Source: Chiridota heheva (Eukaryota > Echinodermata > Holothuroidea > Apodida > Chiridotidae). From it: a stretch of DNA of 64,000 nt. The notes below the pieces were generated by a model. That model saw only the letters and a program-made list of their open reading frames with translations, had not been told where the DNA came from and did no database searches. Positions 36,653 to 47,141 of the stretch are shown piece after piece (the stretch's first letter is position 1; every line of letters begins with the position of its first letter). The position numbers were made by a program, and so were the translations under genes. The stretch spans positions 2,081,001-2,145,000 of the forward strand of contig JAIGNY010002020.1 of the NCBI GenBank assembly GCA_020152595.1. Direction: 5' to 3'.

Positions 36653-39273
36653 CTTTTTCTATTTGGAAAATTATTGGCCCTCGGTGTGGATTACATGACA
36701 TGTTTAACACAGTCAAATAAGTAAATTTATGCTACATCTCCTATCTACTATATAAGATTTGTGGGTGAGTGGATTTCTATTTGTTTTCAAGCTTTAAGAA
36801 TGACATAGATAATTTCATATAACTTTCAAAAAACGCACCAACTGCCGGGGTTCGCATATTACTTTCAATAGGGCACCTCTTGCCCCCGTCCGCCTAAATA
36901 TTCAAAAGTGCACATCCTGCTCCCTTCGCCTTCTTAAATCCCCGTGCTTCCGACATTGCTGGCTGTATCCCACAGCCAAAAAAAGAGTGTGGGGGGAAAA
37001 GTGTATTTTAGCCCCCCCCCTCCTTAACACACACATACAATTTTTCATATATTTTATTCACCTTCAATAATATCTTTTATATAGAAATGAATGAAAGGTA
37101 TAAAGCTTAACTAGATTATATTGTCCATCTATCTATGCATTGTCTGAAGTGATCGTCAAAGGCTATCCCAATGTTATAGTTGTTTTAATTACAACCTATA
37201 TATAGTAATGATTTCTTGCTGCGTACCATTCTCCCGAATGCATATATTACACCTGTAAATTTATCTTATGATTTCAGGGCATTCTAACTACAAAATGTTA
37301 TTATTTTCCAAAGAGTTCTTAAAAAATGTATAACCGAAGCTATCATATTATATCAAATGTTGTACGTCAGGTTCGTCAACATTGGTGAAAGTTTCAAGAA
37401 ATGGTAGCACGGAAGTAATTATAATACTAGAAATTGTTAGACCTTAACTTTGAAAACTATCTATGTACATCATCCATATGACAGAACAATGTTATGTAGG
37501 CCTAAGCTCAGATTTGGTAATAATGAATTTCCAAGTATTCTTAGCACATTTTTAGAAACTCTTAGTCAAAGAAATTGTACACTATGCAAATCGATGCCCT
37601 GGGTGAAGAGTTTCACTGTTTATTTCTTTTCACTGTCTTTAGACTTAATTGACTCTTATTAGGCCTACACCACCCGTCCAAACACCTTCAAAATGTCCAA
37701 CTATTTCATTGTACAAACTTATCAAAGCTTCAAAAGTTGGCTAGTTTTGTGACCCATGTAAATAACAAGGGTTCTCTTTCATTATATTGTCATCTCAGTG
37801 GCGTAGGAACCGGGGGCATTGGGGCCAAGACCCCCCTCCCTCAAAATTGTATTGGGGGTCAAGTACTTTTTTCTCCCCCGTCCCCTCTACAATAATACAG
37901 GTCTAACAAATTGATTTTGAAGAGTCAGATTCCATCATGGCATCTTTTCTTCCGGTTCTTTTCAATTTTCGAAAAAACTTCCTCTATTTTCATGCAATTT
38001 GCTTCAATTTTTGTAAAGTTTCCTTTATTTCCGGAAAGTTTTCTTCATTTTAGGGATTTTTTTTTTTTTTATAGTTTTTACCTGAAATTTCTTTCATTTT
38101 TTGGAGATCTTCTACATTTTCGCGAAGTTTGCATCAATTCTTATAAAATTTCCTTCAATTTTTGTGAACTTGTCTTCATTTGTGAAAAAGTTTCATCAAT
38201 TTCCGTATAATTTCTTTCATTTTCAGGATATTTTTTTTCAATTTTGAGATTATTTACTTCAATTGTCGTAAAATTTTCTTCAATTTTCTTGAAATTCCTT
38301 TATTTTTGTGAAAATTCCTTCATTTTTAGAAAAATGTCTTGACTTTTGGGAATTTTTTGTCAATTTTCGAGAAATTACTTTCATTTACAAAAATTTTGAA
38401 AAAAAATTGTGAAATTTTGTTCAATTTTTGTAAAATGTCCTCAATCCATATTTTACTCAAATTTCCAATATTTTTACGACCCTCCGTTTTGCAAATAGTT
38501 TTACCGTATTAAGTACATTTTTGAAGGCTTATTGGGTCAAAAATCAAATCTGTTCACCCCCCGCCAATGTCAGATGTCTTCCTACTAGGCTGCATATGTA
38601 TTTGGTGATGGTACCATAATGTTCTCTCATATCCCGGAAGGGGTCGATAGAGACAGAAATAAACTTATAAACTTGTATATTATTATAAATTATCAGTTTG
38701 GAATGTCTCGCATAGAAAAACATTTTACTTTGCCTTTGTGGCGGTTTGACAGAATTACAATTAGTTTCATACATGAGTAGGTGGTAAACTATTTAGACTG
38801 AATAAGTGTAACAAGGCAAAATTGCACGGCTATATAGCTTCAACCAATTGATCTGAGAACGGTGGCATTAATAAAATGCCAGGGCATGGCAAGGGTCATG
38901 CAGCATGAATTTAGGAAACTTCAAGCATAATGAGGAAACAATAAATTTGCATCTTTTTATATTAGGGAACCGTAAAGAGCATCAAAAAAAGGTAAGCAAT
39001 TAGCAAAGTAAAATTTTAAAGGAGCTGGGTGGAGAAAAATAGGGGCTGGGTGGAGAAAATAGGGGCAGGGTAGAAAAAGATAAGGGCAAGGTGGCGCACC
39101 CCTCTGAAAGCCCTAAAGGCCTGGATAATTGGTGAAGGGAATATGATAAGGTATTTTTGCGGAAATGAGTGGGTCTCAGACATCCCCGACCCATTCCAGT
39201 GACATGCGCGCTATCAAAAGATATTTGAATTTAAAAGTGCATATAATAACTGTATATGCAATCGGCTGGTTTT

Positions 39274-39449
39274 CCACCCAAGGCAGTAGGTCCCATAAGG
39301 TCGGTGCTTATTCCCGACTTCCTTGGCGTAAGCAGATGAGATCACATGACTTCTCCAACGCAGGTTGATGCTGGGTATCATGCAGCGCTCGGGGCGGGAA
39401 TCGATTCCGGCACTTTCGCATACGAGCAAGACTCCTTAACAAATAAGCC
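39274..39449 (-). mobile_element. tRNA-derived SINE in unit 5, internally deleted
   Basis: Same SINE and position, but about 73 bp is missing: the sequence runs from GTTGATGCTGG straight into GTATCATGCAGC, skipping the CACTCAGGTG and GCAAGACTC blocks. Confidence 0.68.
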
Positions 39450-39669
39450 ACTGATTCTCAATTCAATATAAAACGGAGTTTTAAACTTCAATATTTCCTT
39501 AACGGAATAAGATATTGAAATATAGTTTCTTTACCATTTTATTTCTCTTTCAAATAACGTTTCATTTTTAGAATTTGTTCTTTCACATCTTAATTAATCT
39601 GCCAAGTGCCCATCCAAATTATCACCTCTCTGTAGGTCAAAGGTATTTGACATTTTGTGCTTGTACTTT

Positions 39670-39743
39670 GATATACTCACTCAGTCGGTAGAGCATCGGA
39701 CTCTTAATCTGACAGTCGCTGATTCGAGACCCTCGTGATCCAG
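39670..39743 (+). pseudogene. tRNA-Lys(CUU)-like relic A, unit 5
   Basis: Keeps the more canonical box B GATTCGAGACC (TATCGAGACC in the other units). The acceptor arm still does not pair. The edge unit again looks closer to the ancestral tRNA. Confidence 0.65.
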
Positions 39744-41085
39744 CAAAAACTAGCGTTCCACACTTTCACTACAATAAAGTGTGGTTATCTGTAATAAATA
39801 TACTGAATGACTTTTAATTGAACATGGATCTTTGATTGTAAATTTCCGAATTTATTCTTTATTTGGATTGTAAATTACCATAGTAATCTGTGGTTTGGTT
39901 AGTAAATTGAGGTAAAAGTGTAGTCAATTTGCATTGGTCAACAGTCGCATACTTTTTGTGGTTAATTGCGGTTTAGTGTAGTAAATCGTTGTAAATTTTC
40001 CATGTTATTTCATGGCTTTTTGTTGAAAACCGTTGCCCTACTTGCACGAGCGCAGCATTTTTCAAAAGTATATTTTTGTATGGTGATTATTTGTATCTTA
40101 ACGTGATTTTGTGATTGCCTATGGGTTTGAGATTGACTGAGGAGCCAGAACCAATGTAGGCAAGTGTTTATAGGGAGTATAGGCAAAGGCCTAATTCTGT
40201 ATCTTAACGTGATTTTGTGATTGCCTATGGGTTTGAGATTGATTGAAGAGCCAGAACCAATGTAGGCAAGTGTTCATAGGGAGTATAGGTAAAGGCCTGA
40301 TTTTGAAAACTATTGCTCTGAAAATCATTGGGGGCACGCCCGACTACCGCCACGGCCCTCGATGTCGGTGGCCCTGTTATAATGACATGCTTTAATATAA
40401 TCAAATAAGTAAATGTATGTTACATCTTTTATACTATGCAGAATTTGTGAGTGAGTGGATTTGTATTTGTTTTCAAGTTCAAGAATGACCTAGAATAATT
40501 TTGGAGTAATTCGGCATGGGGGTGCACAATATTTTTTCACCCGCAGCCTCAAAAGAGGGCCAAAACCTCCGGTGACTTCCTATTGAAAGTACCCTCTACC
40601 AAAAAAAATTATATAGTACTTTTCGGAAAACATCACGAAATATCCCAACTTATCGTTCGCGTTCTTGTGCGAAAAGGACCCTGCATGAACTTGACTCTTT
40701 CATCATAGGTTTCCATGCTGCCATGGGGAAAATGATTAGTTCTGTACTACCGTAACGATGGAACATGTCTACTGTGGAAAAAGTGACGTCGGCCAAGGTC
40801 CACTGAGTTTACCGACAATAGATCTCAAGTATCGACAAAAGAATCCTTGCCTCTTAGATGCACAAAGCGTACCAAATAGAAACATGTTTCATACAACTTA
40901 TTCATAAATGGAAGTTGTTATGATCCCATCGTAAAATTTAGGAAAGAAATATCAAAAATCTATCCAACAAAAAATGTCGACCTTTTATCCCACCTGCCCA
41001 GTGCCGATCCATTTTGAGCAAATCTTCGCCTCTTTAAAGGTCAAAAGTTTAGAGATTTTAGGACTTTTTTTTACCTTAATGTTAA

Positions 41086-41158
41086 GCCCGGTTAGCTCAG
41101 TCGGTAGAGCATCAGACTTTTAATCTGAGGGTCGCGGGTTCAAGTCCCTCACCGGGCG
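41086..41158 (+). tRNA. tRNA-Lys(UUU), near canonical, unit 5
   Basis: 73 nt cloverleaf. Acceptor GCCCGGU/ACCGGGC pairs fully, and the D stem GCUC/GAGC and anticodon stem UCAGA/UCUGA are perfect. The loop is C-U-UUU-A-A, giving anticodon UUU (lysine). Box A TTAGCTCAGTCGG and box B GGTTCAAGTCC are canonical. The only flaw is a C-U mismatch at the second T-stem pair. A T-run 'gcattttttat' follows as a likely Pol III terminator. It is the one copy in the array that could make a working tRNA. Confidence 0.72.
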
Positions 41159-41726
41159 CATTTTTTATATGGAAAATTATTGGCCCTCGGTGTGGGTGTT
41201 CCTGTTACATGACATGTTTATTACAGTCAAATAAGTAAATGTATGCTACATCTTTTATCTATTATATACGATTTGTGGCTAAGTGGATTTCCATTTGTTT
41301 TCAAGCTTCAAGAATGACCTAGATAATTTCATATAACTTTAAAAAAAAGGCACCAGCTGCCGGGGTTCGCATATTACTTTCGATAAGGCACCTCTTGCCC
41401 CCGTCCGCCTAAACATTCAAAGGGGCACATCCTGTCCCGTTCGCCTCCTCAAATCCTCGTGCTTCTGACATTGTTGGCTGTATCTCCCAGCCAAAAATAT
41501 AATATTTTTTTCCAAAGAGTTCCTTTAAAATGTATACCAGAAGCTATCATATTATATCAAATGTTCTACGTCAGGCTCGTCAACAATGGTGAAGAAATGT
41601 GTCGAACACACGACTGTACGATATGATGTCCTTTTAGGCAGTGAATGTCTGTTGATTATTAAATGATGGGATGATGGTTTGTGAACTTCTTCTTACACGT
41701 GCACCCAATTTAGGACCTCTTCAGAA

Positions 41727-42185
41727 ATGTTTGACGGTAACGATTTGTTTCCCCGTTTCTGCCTTTGCGGCTGGTTCTATCCGGTGAAATTCATTCTCTG
41801 CATCGTTTTGGCATCAAATACCCAGATTCCTAATCTAGAGAACGAGTCCGAAAAATGTTTATCCCGTCAAATAGATCAAATTTTCAACAAGCAAAAAACA
41901 AGACTGCAATCCACAGCGTCGGTGATGGCATTACCCCTTATCATGCACCTGCTTCATGGACAGTGTGTTTTATATTATTTAATTCAAAAGCATGTCTCGT
42001 CGAACTTCCAGAGAACAATCAAAGTTCTTAACAATGTTATCTATGATTTCGGGTCTATACTACGACTATTATTTATGATATTCATTCATTCTAACCATGT
42101 TCCAGCAATTTTATCTGGAATTTGTTATCAAAGCTTTTTTACGCTTTTTCGCCAGCGCCTTTACTTTATTAGCATGCATGAGTGA
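41727..42185 (+). CDS. Orphan open frame, 152 codons
   Basis: An ATG-to-stop frame just outside the right edge of the array, in sequence unlike it. The peptide starts MFDGNDLFPRFCLCGWFYPV and has several hydrophobic stretches (VKFILCIVLA, MALPLIMHLL, LRLLFMIFI), but I recognise no domain. It is not made by a simple repeat, which is why I list it. No clear splice signals or paralogue in the window support it. Confidence 0.22.
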   Translation: MFDGNDLFPRFCLCGWFYPVKFILCIVLASNTQIPNLENESEKCLSRQIDQIFNKQKTRLQSTASVMALPLIMHLLHGQCVLYYLIQKHVSSNFQRTIKVLNNVIYDFGSILRLLFMIFIHSNHVPAILSGICYQSFFTLFRQRLYFISMHE

Positions 42186-42194
42186 TTAATAATA

Positions 42195-42500
42195 ATAAGC
42201 CATCCACAGGCGCGTAGCCAAGGGCAATGGAGCGGTCCCCCCTCCCTCTCCCCTCCCCAAAAAGGAAAAACGGACCGACCTTTTTAAATGAGTAGTCGTT
42301 AACAGTGGTGATCGAATACAGTATCAGACGTTTTTAGACACCATTATCACAGGTATAAATTTCTTTGATATTCAAAAAATTTCGGGAATTTTCTTTTATT
42401 TTCGCAGAATTTTCTTTCAATTTTTCTTCAATTTTCTGGTAATCTTGTAAAATACTTCAAAAAATTTCAATTTTGATAGTTTTTCTTCAGTTTTACAACT
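42195..42500. repeat. Mobile-element-like end plus T-rich periodic repeat
   Basis: 'caggcgcgtagccaagg' followed by a CCCCTCCC run resembles the start of hAT-like elements in this genome (compare 53980). Next to it, 42360-42500 repeats the 'ttttcttcaattttc' pattern of the array units. Confidence 0.4.
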
Positions 42501-42950
42501 AGTTGTTTCGTTTGTACACAAATGATACAAAACTTGAAACTTAAATATCTCCTGGACGGAATACAATTTTTGAATGTCTTTTTCACCCACCATTTTCCTT
42601 CGTCTTTCATATCATAAGATATTTTTGCTTCACCACTGAACTAATTCTTATTCTTTAACAGTTTAAAGCCTTTTAGAACAGGTTAAATTAAGCTAATAAG
42701 AGATTTTACAGCCAAACAAGTCTTCAAAACACAAACACTGAAAAAGCGTAATTATCAAATTCAAATAATTTTGTGCCTAACAAGAAGAAGCCACAAAAAC
42801 ACACCAAATATCAAAAAAGGCTAAATTATCTTTTTGCGAAAAAATGAGTCTAACTAGAATATTAGCACTTTCTAGAGCGCATACCTCCGTTCCGTTGCAA
42901 TTCGAATATGCCTAGAACAAATTTAGAATTCATTTGATCCCGTACCCAAT

Positions 42951-43130
42951 ATAATCTACCTGAGAAATCCTAGGCCCGCCAATATTCATCCCCACGTTTT
43001 GATCTGTAATGAACATTTGCAATCTGAACACTTGAAGATTGTCTTCTGACTGGATTTCTTCGAAGGCCATACCATTGTTTTCAGTTTTATTGAAGTGAAG
43101 CATCATTGTTTGAGCTTTATCAGTCAGCAT
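42951..43130 (-). CDS. Possible exon of an unrecognised gene
   Basis: Open from an ATG at 43130 (start MLTDKAQTMMLHFNKTENNG) to a donor-like CAG-gtagat after GGPRISQ, leaving phase 0. The composition looks coding and the stretch is not repetitive. There is no good acceptor upstream, so it would be a first coding exon. I do not recognise the protein and found no partner exon. Confidence 0.28.
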
Positions 43131-43329
43131 TCACATTCCATCATTTTCCATTCATGGCAGAAACCAATTGTATCATTTTCATTGATTCCATAGAACACTT
43201 GATGTAAGTTTGTTTCTTTGAGTCCAGAAAATGTATTGTTTGGATCTTTATTCACAGCACAAAGTCATTGTTCATCGCATTCAATTGAAAAATTTCAACT
43301 TAGTCTTGACAACTTATTCTTGACAGATC

Positions 43330-43650
43330 TCTTCTTTAAACATCCCCACCCCTCAAATTCTGCCCTTCCCTTGTTCCAATTAGTTCCAAATTGTATTCAC
43401 TTCTTCATGAAACAGTAACAAAATTACACACCAAATTTAATCAAAATTTAATCATCAGTTTTGAAGATATTTTGATGACAGACAAACTCACCTTAAAATG
43501 TCCCCACCCCTTCCATTTTTACCCTTTCTCTATTCCAATATGTCGCAAATTTTAAACACCTCTTTTTAATCAATAACAAAACCACACACCAAATTTAATT
43601 TAAATCCAATCATCAGTTCTGGAGATATCGTGATGAAAGACAAAAAAACA
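43330..43650. repeat. Two tandem copies of a ~160-bp unit
   Basis: Both copies carry 'tccccacccct' followed by CACACCAAATTTAAT, then AATCATCAGTT-TG-AGATAT and GATGA-AGACAAA (43338-43480 and 43499-43645). Divergence is ~25%. Confidence 0.55.
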
Positions 43651-43664
43651 AATGAAATAAGCAA

Positions 43665-44420
43665 ATAACGTCTGAAATTTTGCACATTTATCGTACCCTA
43701 CAGTATGACCATTCATGCTCACGTTACACTTACAATTCTATGATCACTATAGGGGAAAATGGTGAAGAAGGGTCAATGGCTCTGTGACCTTTAACTTTTT
43801 GACACCAAAGTCTACGGGGCACAAATTCATGTACCAAGGTATCACGATGCAACAAATAGATTGGTATAAGTCTTGTTCTTTTGAGTTTAAAATGGCGCAA
43901 AAATGTACAAATTAGTACATAATTACCCCCTGAAATCACATATTTGACCTCTGACCTTGACCTTAATCACTGAAATAGCTTCTGTAATTTTTCACATTTA
44001 TCGTACTCTCAGTTCTGTATGACACCATTCATTGGCACGTACCATTCCATAACTATAGGGGGAAATGGTGAAAAAGGTCAATAGCTCTGTGACCTTTGAC
44101 CTTTTGGCCCCAGAGTCTATATGGGACACAAATTCAAGCTCCAAGATGTCATGGTACAACATAGGGTTGTACTTTACTTTTTGGGATTAAAAATCTGCAA
44201 AATATTACATAAAAAACACTTATTTGACCTTTCGACCTCCAATTATTTCAAATTTTTTGTTGAACCCTATCCACTTATGCAATTTGTAAAGATACCAAGT
44301 AATTCCTTCAAAAGATACATCCATCACCAAAAACTTGTCCCATTTGACCTGTGACGTTTGACCTTTGTACCCCAAAACCTTGAAGACAAAAATTCCGGCC
44401 CAGGGGTACCCGTCCACCAA
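43665..44420. repeat. ~307-bp dispersed repeat in tandem, 'gacctttgacc' family
   Basis: Copies start near 43670 and 43978 with TTTTGCACATTTATCGTACC-type sequence, then an ACTATAGGGG-AAATGGTG block and TCTGTGACCTTTAACTTTTT, ending in 'tttgacctctgacc'. A partial third copy (44241-44420) runs into the retrotransposon. The end of the window (63925-64000) holds the same family. Confidence 0.6.
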
Positions 44421-44454
44421 ATTTGGTTCCTGTACATTACACATGTAATATGTG

Positions 44455-45475
44455 TGTTTCTGGAGCTGACTCCAACACTGTAAATCTTGAATATGGGACC
44501 CCACAAGGCTCTGTTTTAGGACCTTTGTCATTCACACTTTATACTATCCCAATAGGTGACATATTGCGGAAGCACAAGATCGAGTATCACATATATGCTG
44601 ATGATATACAGATTTTCTTAGCCTTTAACCCTAAAGTTCCACTCGATGCTGAATGTGCTTTATTCAAACTGACCTCCTGTGTGCAAGATATCCAACAGTG
44701 GATGATTGCAAACAAACTTAAACTTAATGAGGACAAAACAGAGTGTATCATAATCTCTTCATCAAATGCTAGTAAAGCCCTTGAGAACCTCAAGTTTGTA
44801 TTTGGCAATACTTGCATCTCACCAGTCACTTCAGTTAAAAATCTGGGAGTTACTTTCGATAATAGAATGTCAATGGACAACCATGTGACACAACTTAGTA
44901 AAACAATTAATTATCACATTAGAATTCAATCACTCATCCTATCACGTTTGGACTACTGTAATTCCCTTTTGAATGGTATTACCATGAAAAATGTAAATCG
45001 CTTATAGAAACTCCAAAATAAAGCTGCTAAGCTTATCTTCAGGAAACGTCGTCGTGATCATGCCTCACCCTTGCTCAAAAAATTGCATTGGCTCCCTGTG
45101 TCACAGCGAATTTTATACAAAACATGTCTTATTGTCTACAAATCCCTGATACATCAATCACCTGAATACATATCCAACAGTCTGAAACTTTATACACCAG
45201 CACGATCCCTTCGCTCCTCTTCTGAAAACTTCCTGACTGAACCCAGAACTAACACCAAAGCTGGTTCTAGGGCTTTTTCAGCTGCAGCACCCCATGTTTG
45301 GAACTCTTTGCCTTCACACATTCGCCATGTCAGTTCACTTGGACAGTTCAAAACACGTCTCAAGACTTTTCTTTTTTAATCATGTATTACTTACTGAACT
45401 TTGGGGCAGCATTCTGGGCGCTTTGTATCCTATGGAAAAGGCGCCTACTACAAATGAACATGGATGGATGGATTA
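44455..45475 (+). mobile_element. Dead L2/CR1-like non-LTR retrotransposon, 3' fragment
   Basis: It encodes the C-terminal part of a reverse transcriptase: GTPQGSVLGP, the catalytic YADD in HIYADDIQIF, NKLKLNEDKTE, NLGVTFD and SRLDYCNSLL. The tail follows, with LHWLPVSQRILYK and AFSAAAPHVWNSLPSHIR, typical of L2/CR1 elements. The frame is kept from 44455 to 45378 but is cut by one TAG (45005). About 20 residues seem missing between NYHIRI and SLILSRLDYCN, judged from relatives. The 5' part, with the remaining RT and endonuclease, is absent. It ends in short tandem TGGA repeats (45464-45474), as these elements often do. It inserted in the 'gacctttgacc' repeat. Confidence 0.85.
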
Positions 45476-45491
45476 TAAGCATTGAACTAAA

Positions 45492-45724
45492 TATTCGCTT
45501 GGAATGTGCCACATCACATCCGGGAGATGACGCCATTTGGTGGAGTGAAAACAAAGCTTTGCGCGATACACGTGGGCAAGTCCGTATGCGTTTACTGTGT
45601 CCGGTACGTATGGCATGTAAACAAACCACAGTTTATCGCTTTGTTTTCATTCCGATGCGGGAAGAATGCGCGCGGTTGCTATGCGGTCTGATGACCTCAG
45701 GTCACATTTCTAACCAAGTAAATA
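45492..45724. mobile_element. Short foldback DNA element (MITE), copy 2
   Basis: Inverted copy of the 383-610 element. It aligns from TATTCGCTTGG to CCAAGTAAATA and shares CGATACACGTGGGCAAGTCC exactly. It starts ~17 bp after the end of the L2-like fragment. Its several open frames are shadows. Confidence 0.7.
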
Positions 45725-46950
45725 CTATCACTGGAAGGTGCAAGCGTACTAAAATCTGTGGCATCTTTTGTTCGCCATTTTGTTGACGCGCAATGGTTAT
45801 ACGCTCTCTCTCTCTCTCTGCAATAATACAAAACAAACTCTGTTGTTACGAATGCCACATGAGATGTTTCTATGTCGAATGTCAATTCTGGCAACAAAGA
45901 TTAGGCTTCTGAATATGATGAACTGTGAGGATTTAGTGAGCCCATTAGTTGTTATGCTCTTTAAAATTTCAGTCAGACCCGACCTGATATATAAGCAGGT
46001 CAGGTCAGACTTTTCCCTTTTTCCCTATATTTTGAAAAAACCACAAGTAATTAGGATTAAATTTCCGTTATCATTGGCTCCATTGTACTAGTTCTGACGT
46101 TGATTCTGGGTTGTTGTGTAAGTAAGTGTCGAGTATCATATTAGCAATGGATGAAGTCCTTATTGTGTGGTTATAAGATAAGTGGTCTCATTACTTGCTA
46201 CATTAAGTTTGTGGCTATAATTTGCTGGAACAAATTTTTAAGGAAAGAACAAGTATTGCGGGAAAGTGTTGTTTTCAGGCTTTTCTTTATTTTGCAAAGA
46301 GATTGTTTAAAACCCACCCTTTGAATGTGACCCATGGGGCAGAGCTGGCATTAGTGAAGATATATAGGAGATTACGAAAATCCCCGTTAAAATAAATTAC
46401 ACAGGGCTAGGGAGAATTTGCTGTTGACATACATTAAACTAAATCATTTCAATGGATTAGTTTGTCGAACAGACAAATCCCCCTCAAATTCCAATCTTTA
46501 ATGCCAACCGTACCTGACACGGACAACCCTAAATTTTCGGATTATTTTAAAGGAGTGGGCTAATTTAACAATCAGCTGTTTAGAAGCTTTAGAAAAAATT
46601 TTTTTTATATAGTTCAAGGCCGCAGAATTGTCTTAGGTCACTACGTGATTTGGGCATGAAGTTTCGTGCCAACGCCTGGCGATCTTACTGTCTTAAAGTA
46701 ATTAAAGGCTAGAACAATGACGTTAGATACTTTTAGACTATAAACCTATCAAGGCTGAAATAAATCAACTTTAAATTCAAAAGCGTACCAAAAGCAAGAC
46801 ACATTCTTGTGCTTAACACTTTCCCAACGTTGAACCTGATAAATGCATCTCATCTCGTTTGTTCCTTGTGTTGATGTTGCGCACAATGCGGTTAGTGCAC
46901 TGAACATAACGTGCAAAATTACTATACAAAAAACATGCAATTCACATTAA
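45725..46950. other. No recognised gene
   Basis: A (CT)n microsatellite at ~45806-45821 is the only clear feature. Open frames are short and unconserved. Confidence 0.45.
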
Positions 46951-46958
46951 CTTTATTA

Positions 46959-46979
46959 AGATCATTCTTAGAATGATCT
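46959..46979. repeat. 21-bp palindrome
   Basis: AGATCATTCT and AGAATGATCT flank a central T: perfect 10-bp arms. It lies 97 bp before the larger palindrome at 47076, and both may belong to one foldback element. Confidence 0.6.
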
Positions 46980-47075
46980 CTAGTGCGCGTACTAAAGAAT
47001 CCGTCTGTACGTACGTGTTCGTACGCACTGATTTTAACAATACTATGTGGTTCATATTTTTATCATTGGGCTGCA

Positions 47076-47141
47076 CCAGAGAGCGTGACGTCATTCGCCC
47101 TATACTACGTAGTATATGGCGAATGACGTCACGCTTTCTGG
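47076..47141. promoter_or_regulatory. 66-bp palindrome with two CRE-like sites
   Basis: Two 33-bp arms with only two mismatched positions meet at CTACGTAG with no spacer. Each arm holds a full TGACGTCA (47086-47093 and 47124-47131), the cAMP-response-element consensus bound by CREB/ATF bZIP dimers. Whether it regulates anything is unknown, as no gene start is visible nearby. It could equally be the core of a foldback transposon. Confidence 0.55.

Larger units (their letters stand above)
32802..37398 (+). repeat. Array unit 4
   Basis: 4597 bp. It differs from units 2 and 3 by the 107-bp dimer (~35588-35795), a 'tatattatat' insertion near 36101 and an extra GACCCCTCCC-type stretch near 33880. 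tRNA-like sequences are at 35164 and 36580. Confidence 0.9.
19303..41598 (+). repeat. Tandem array of five ~4.5-kb units with tRNA-Lys-like sequences
   Basis: Five head-to-tail units begin at AAATGGTAGCAC (19303, 23846, 28326, 32802, 37399) and end at CAACATTGGTGA. Lengths are 4543, 4480, 4476, 4597 and ~4200 bp. The order in each unit is: start motif, ATGCAAATCGATGCCCTGG, 'cagtggcgtagga' mobile-element-like end, T-rich periodic block, GCTGGGTGGAG purine block, minus-strand SINE, tRNA-Lys-like A, a ~107-bp monomer or dimer, tRNA-Lys-like B, then a pyrimidine/purine-rich stretch. Units 2-4 are the most alike; units 1 and 5 have diverged, as expected at array edges. No long open frame is conserved across all units. 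It resembles the tandem tRNA-gene repeats known in other animals, here mostly decayed. Confidence 0.93.
37399..41598 (+). repeat. Array unit 5 (right edge, deleted)
   Basis: About 300 bp shorter. The block between the 'ccagccaaaaa' and 'ccaaagagttc' phrases (equivalent to ~23430-23755 in unit 1) is deleted at ~41500. The SINE also lacks ~73 bp. It has the 107-bp dimer (~40095-40305) and the best tRNA-Lys sequence (41086). Confidence 0.88.

Noticed and set aside
20880..39194. Repeated ~64-codon frames (MGRGCLRPTHF...) in each array unit as a conserved small protein
   Set aside because: The frame crosses a low-complexity GGAGCTGGGTGG block and the SINE-flanking sequence, and varies in length between units; conservation follows from the units being near identical.
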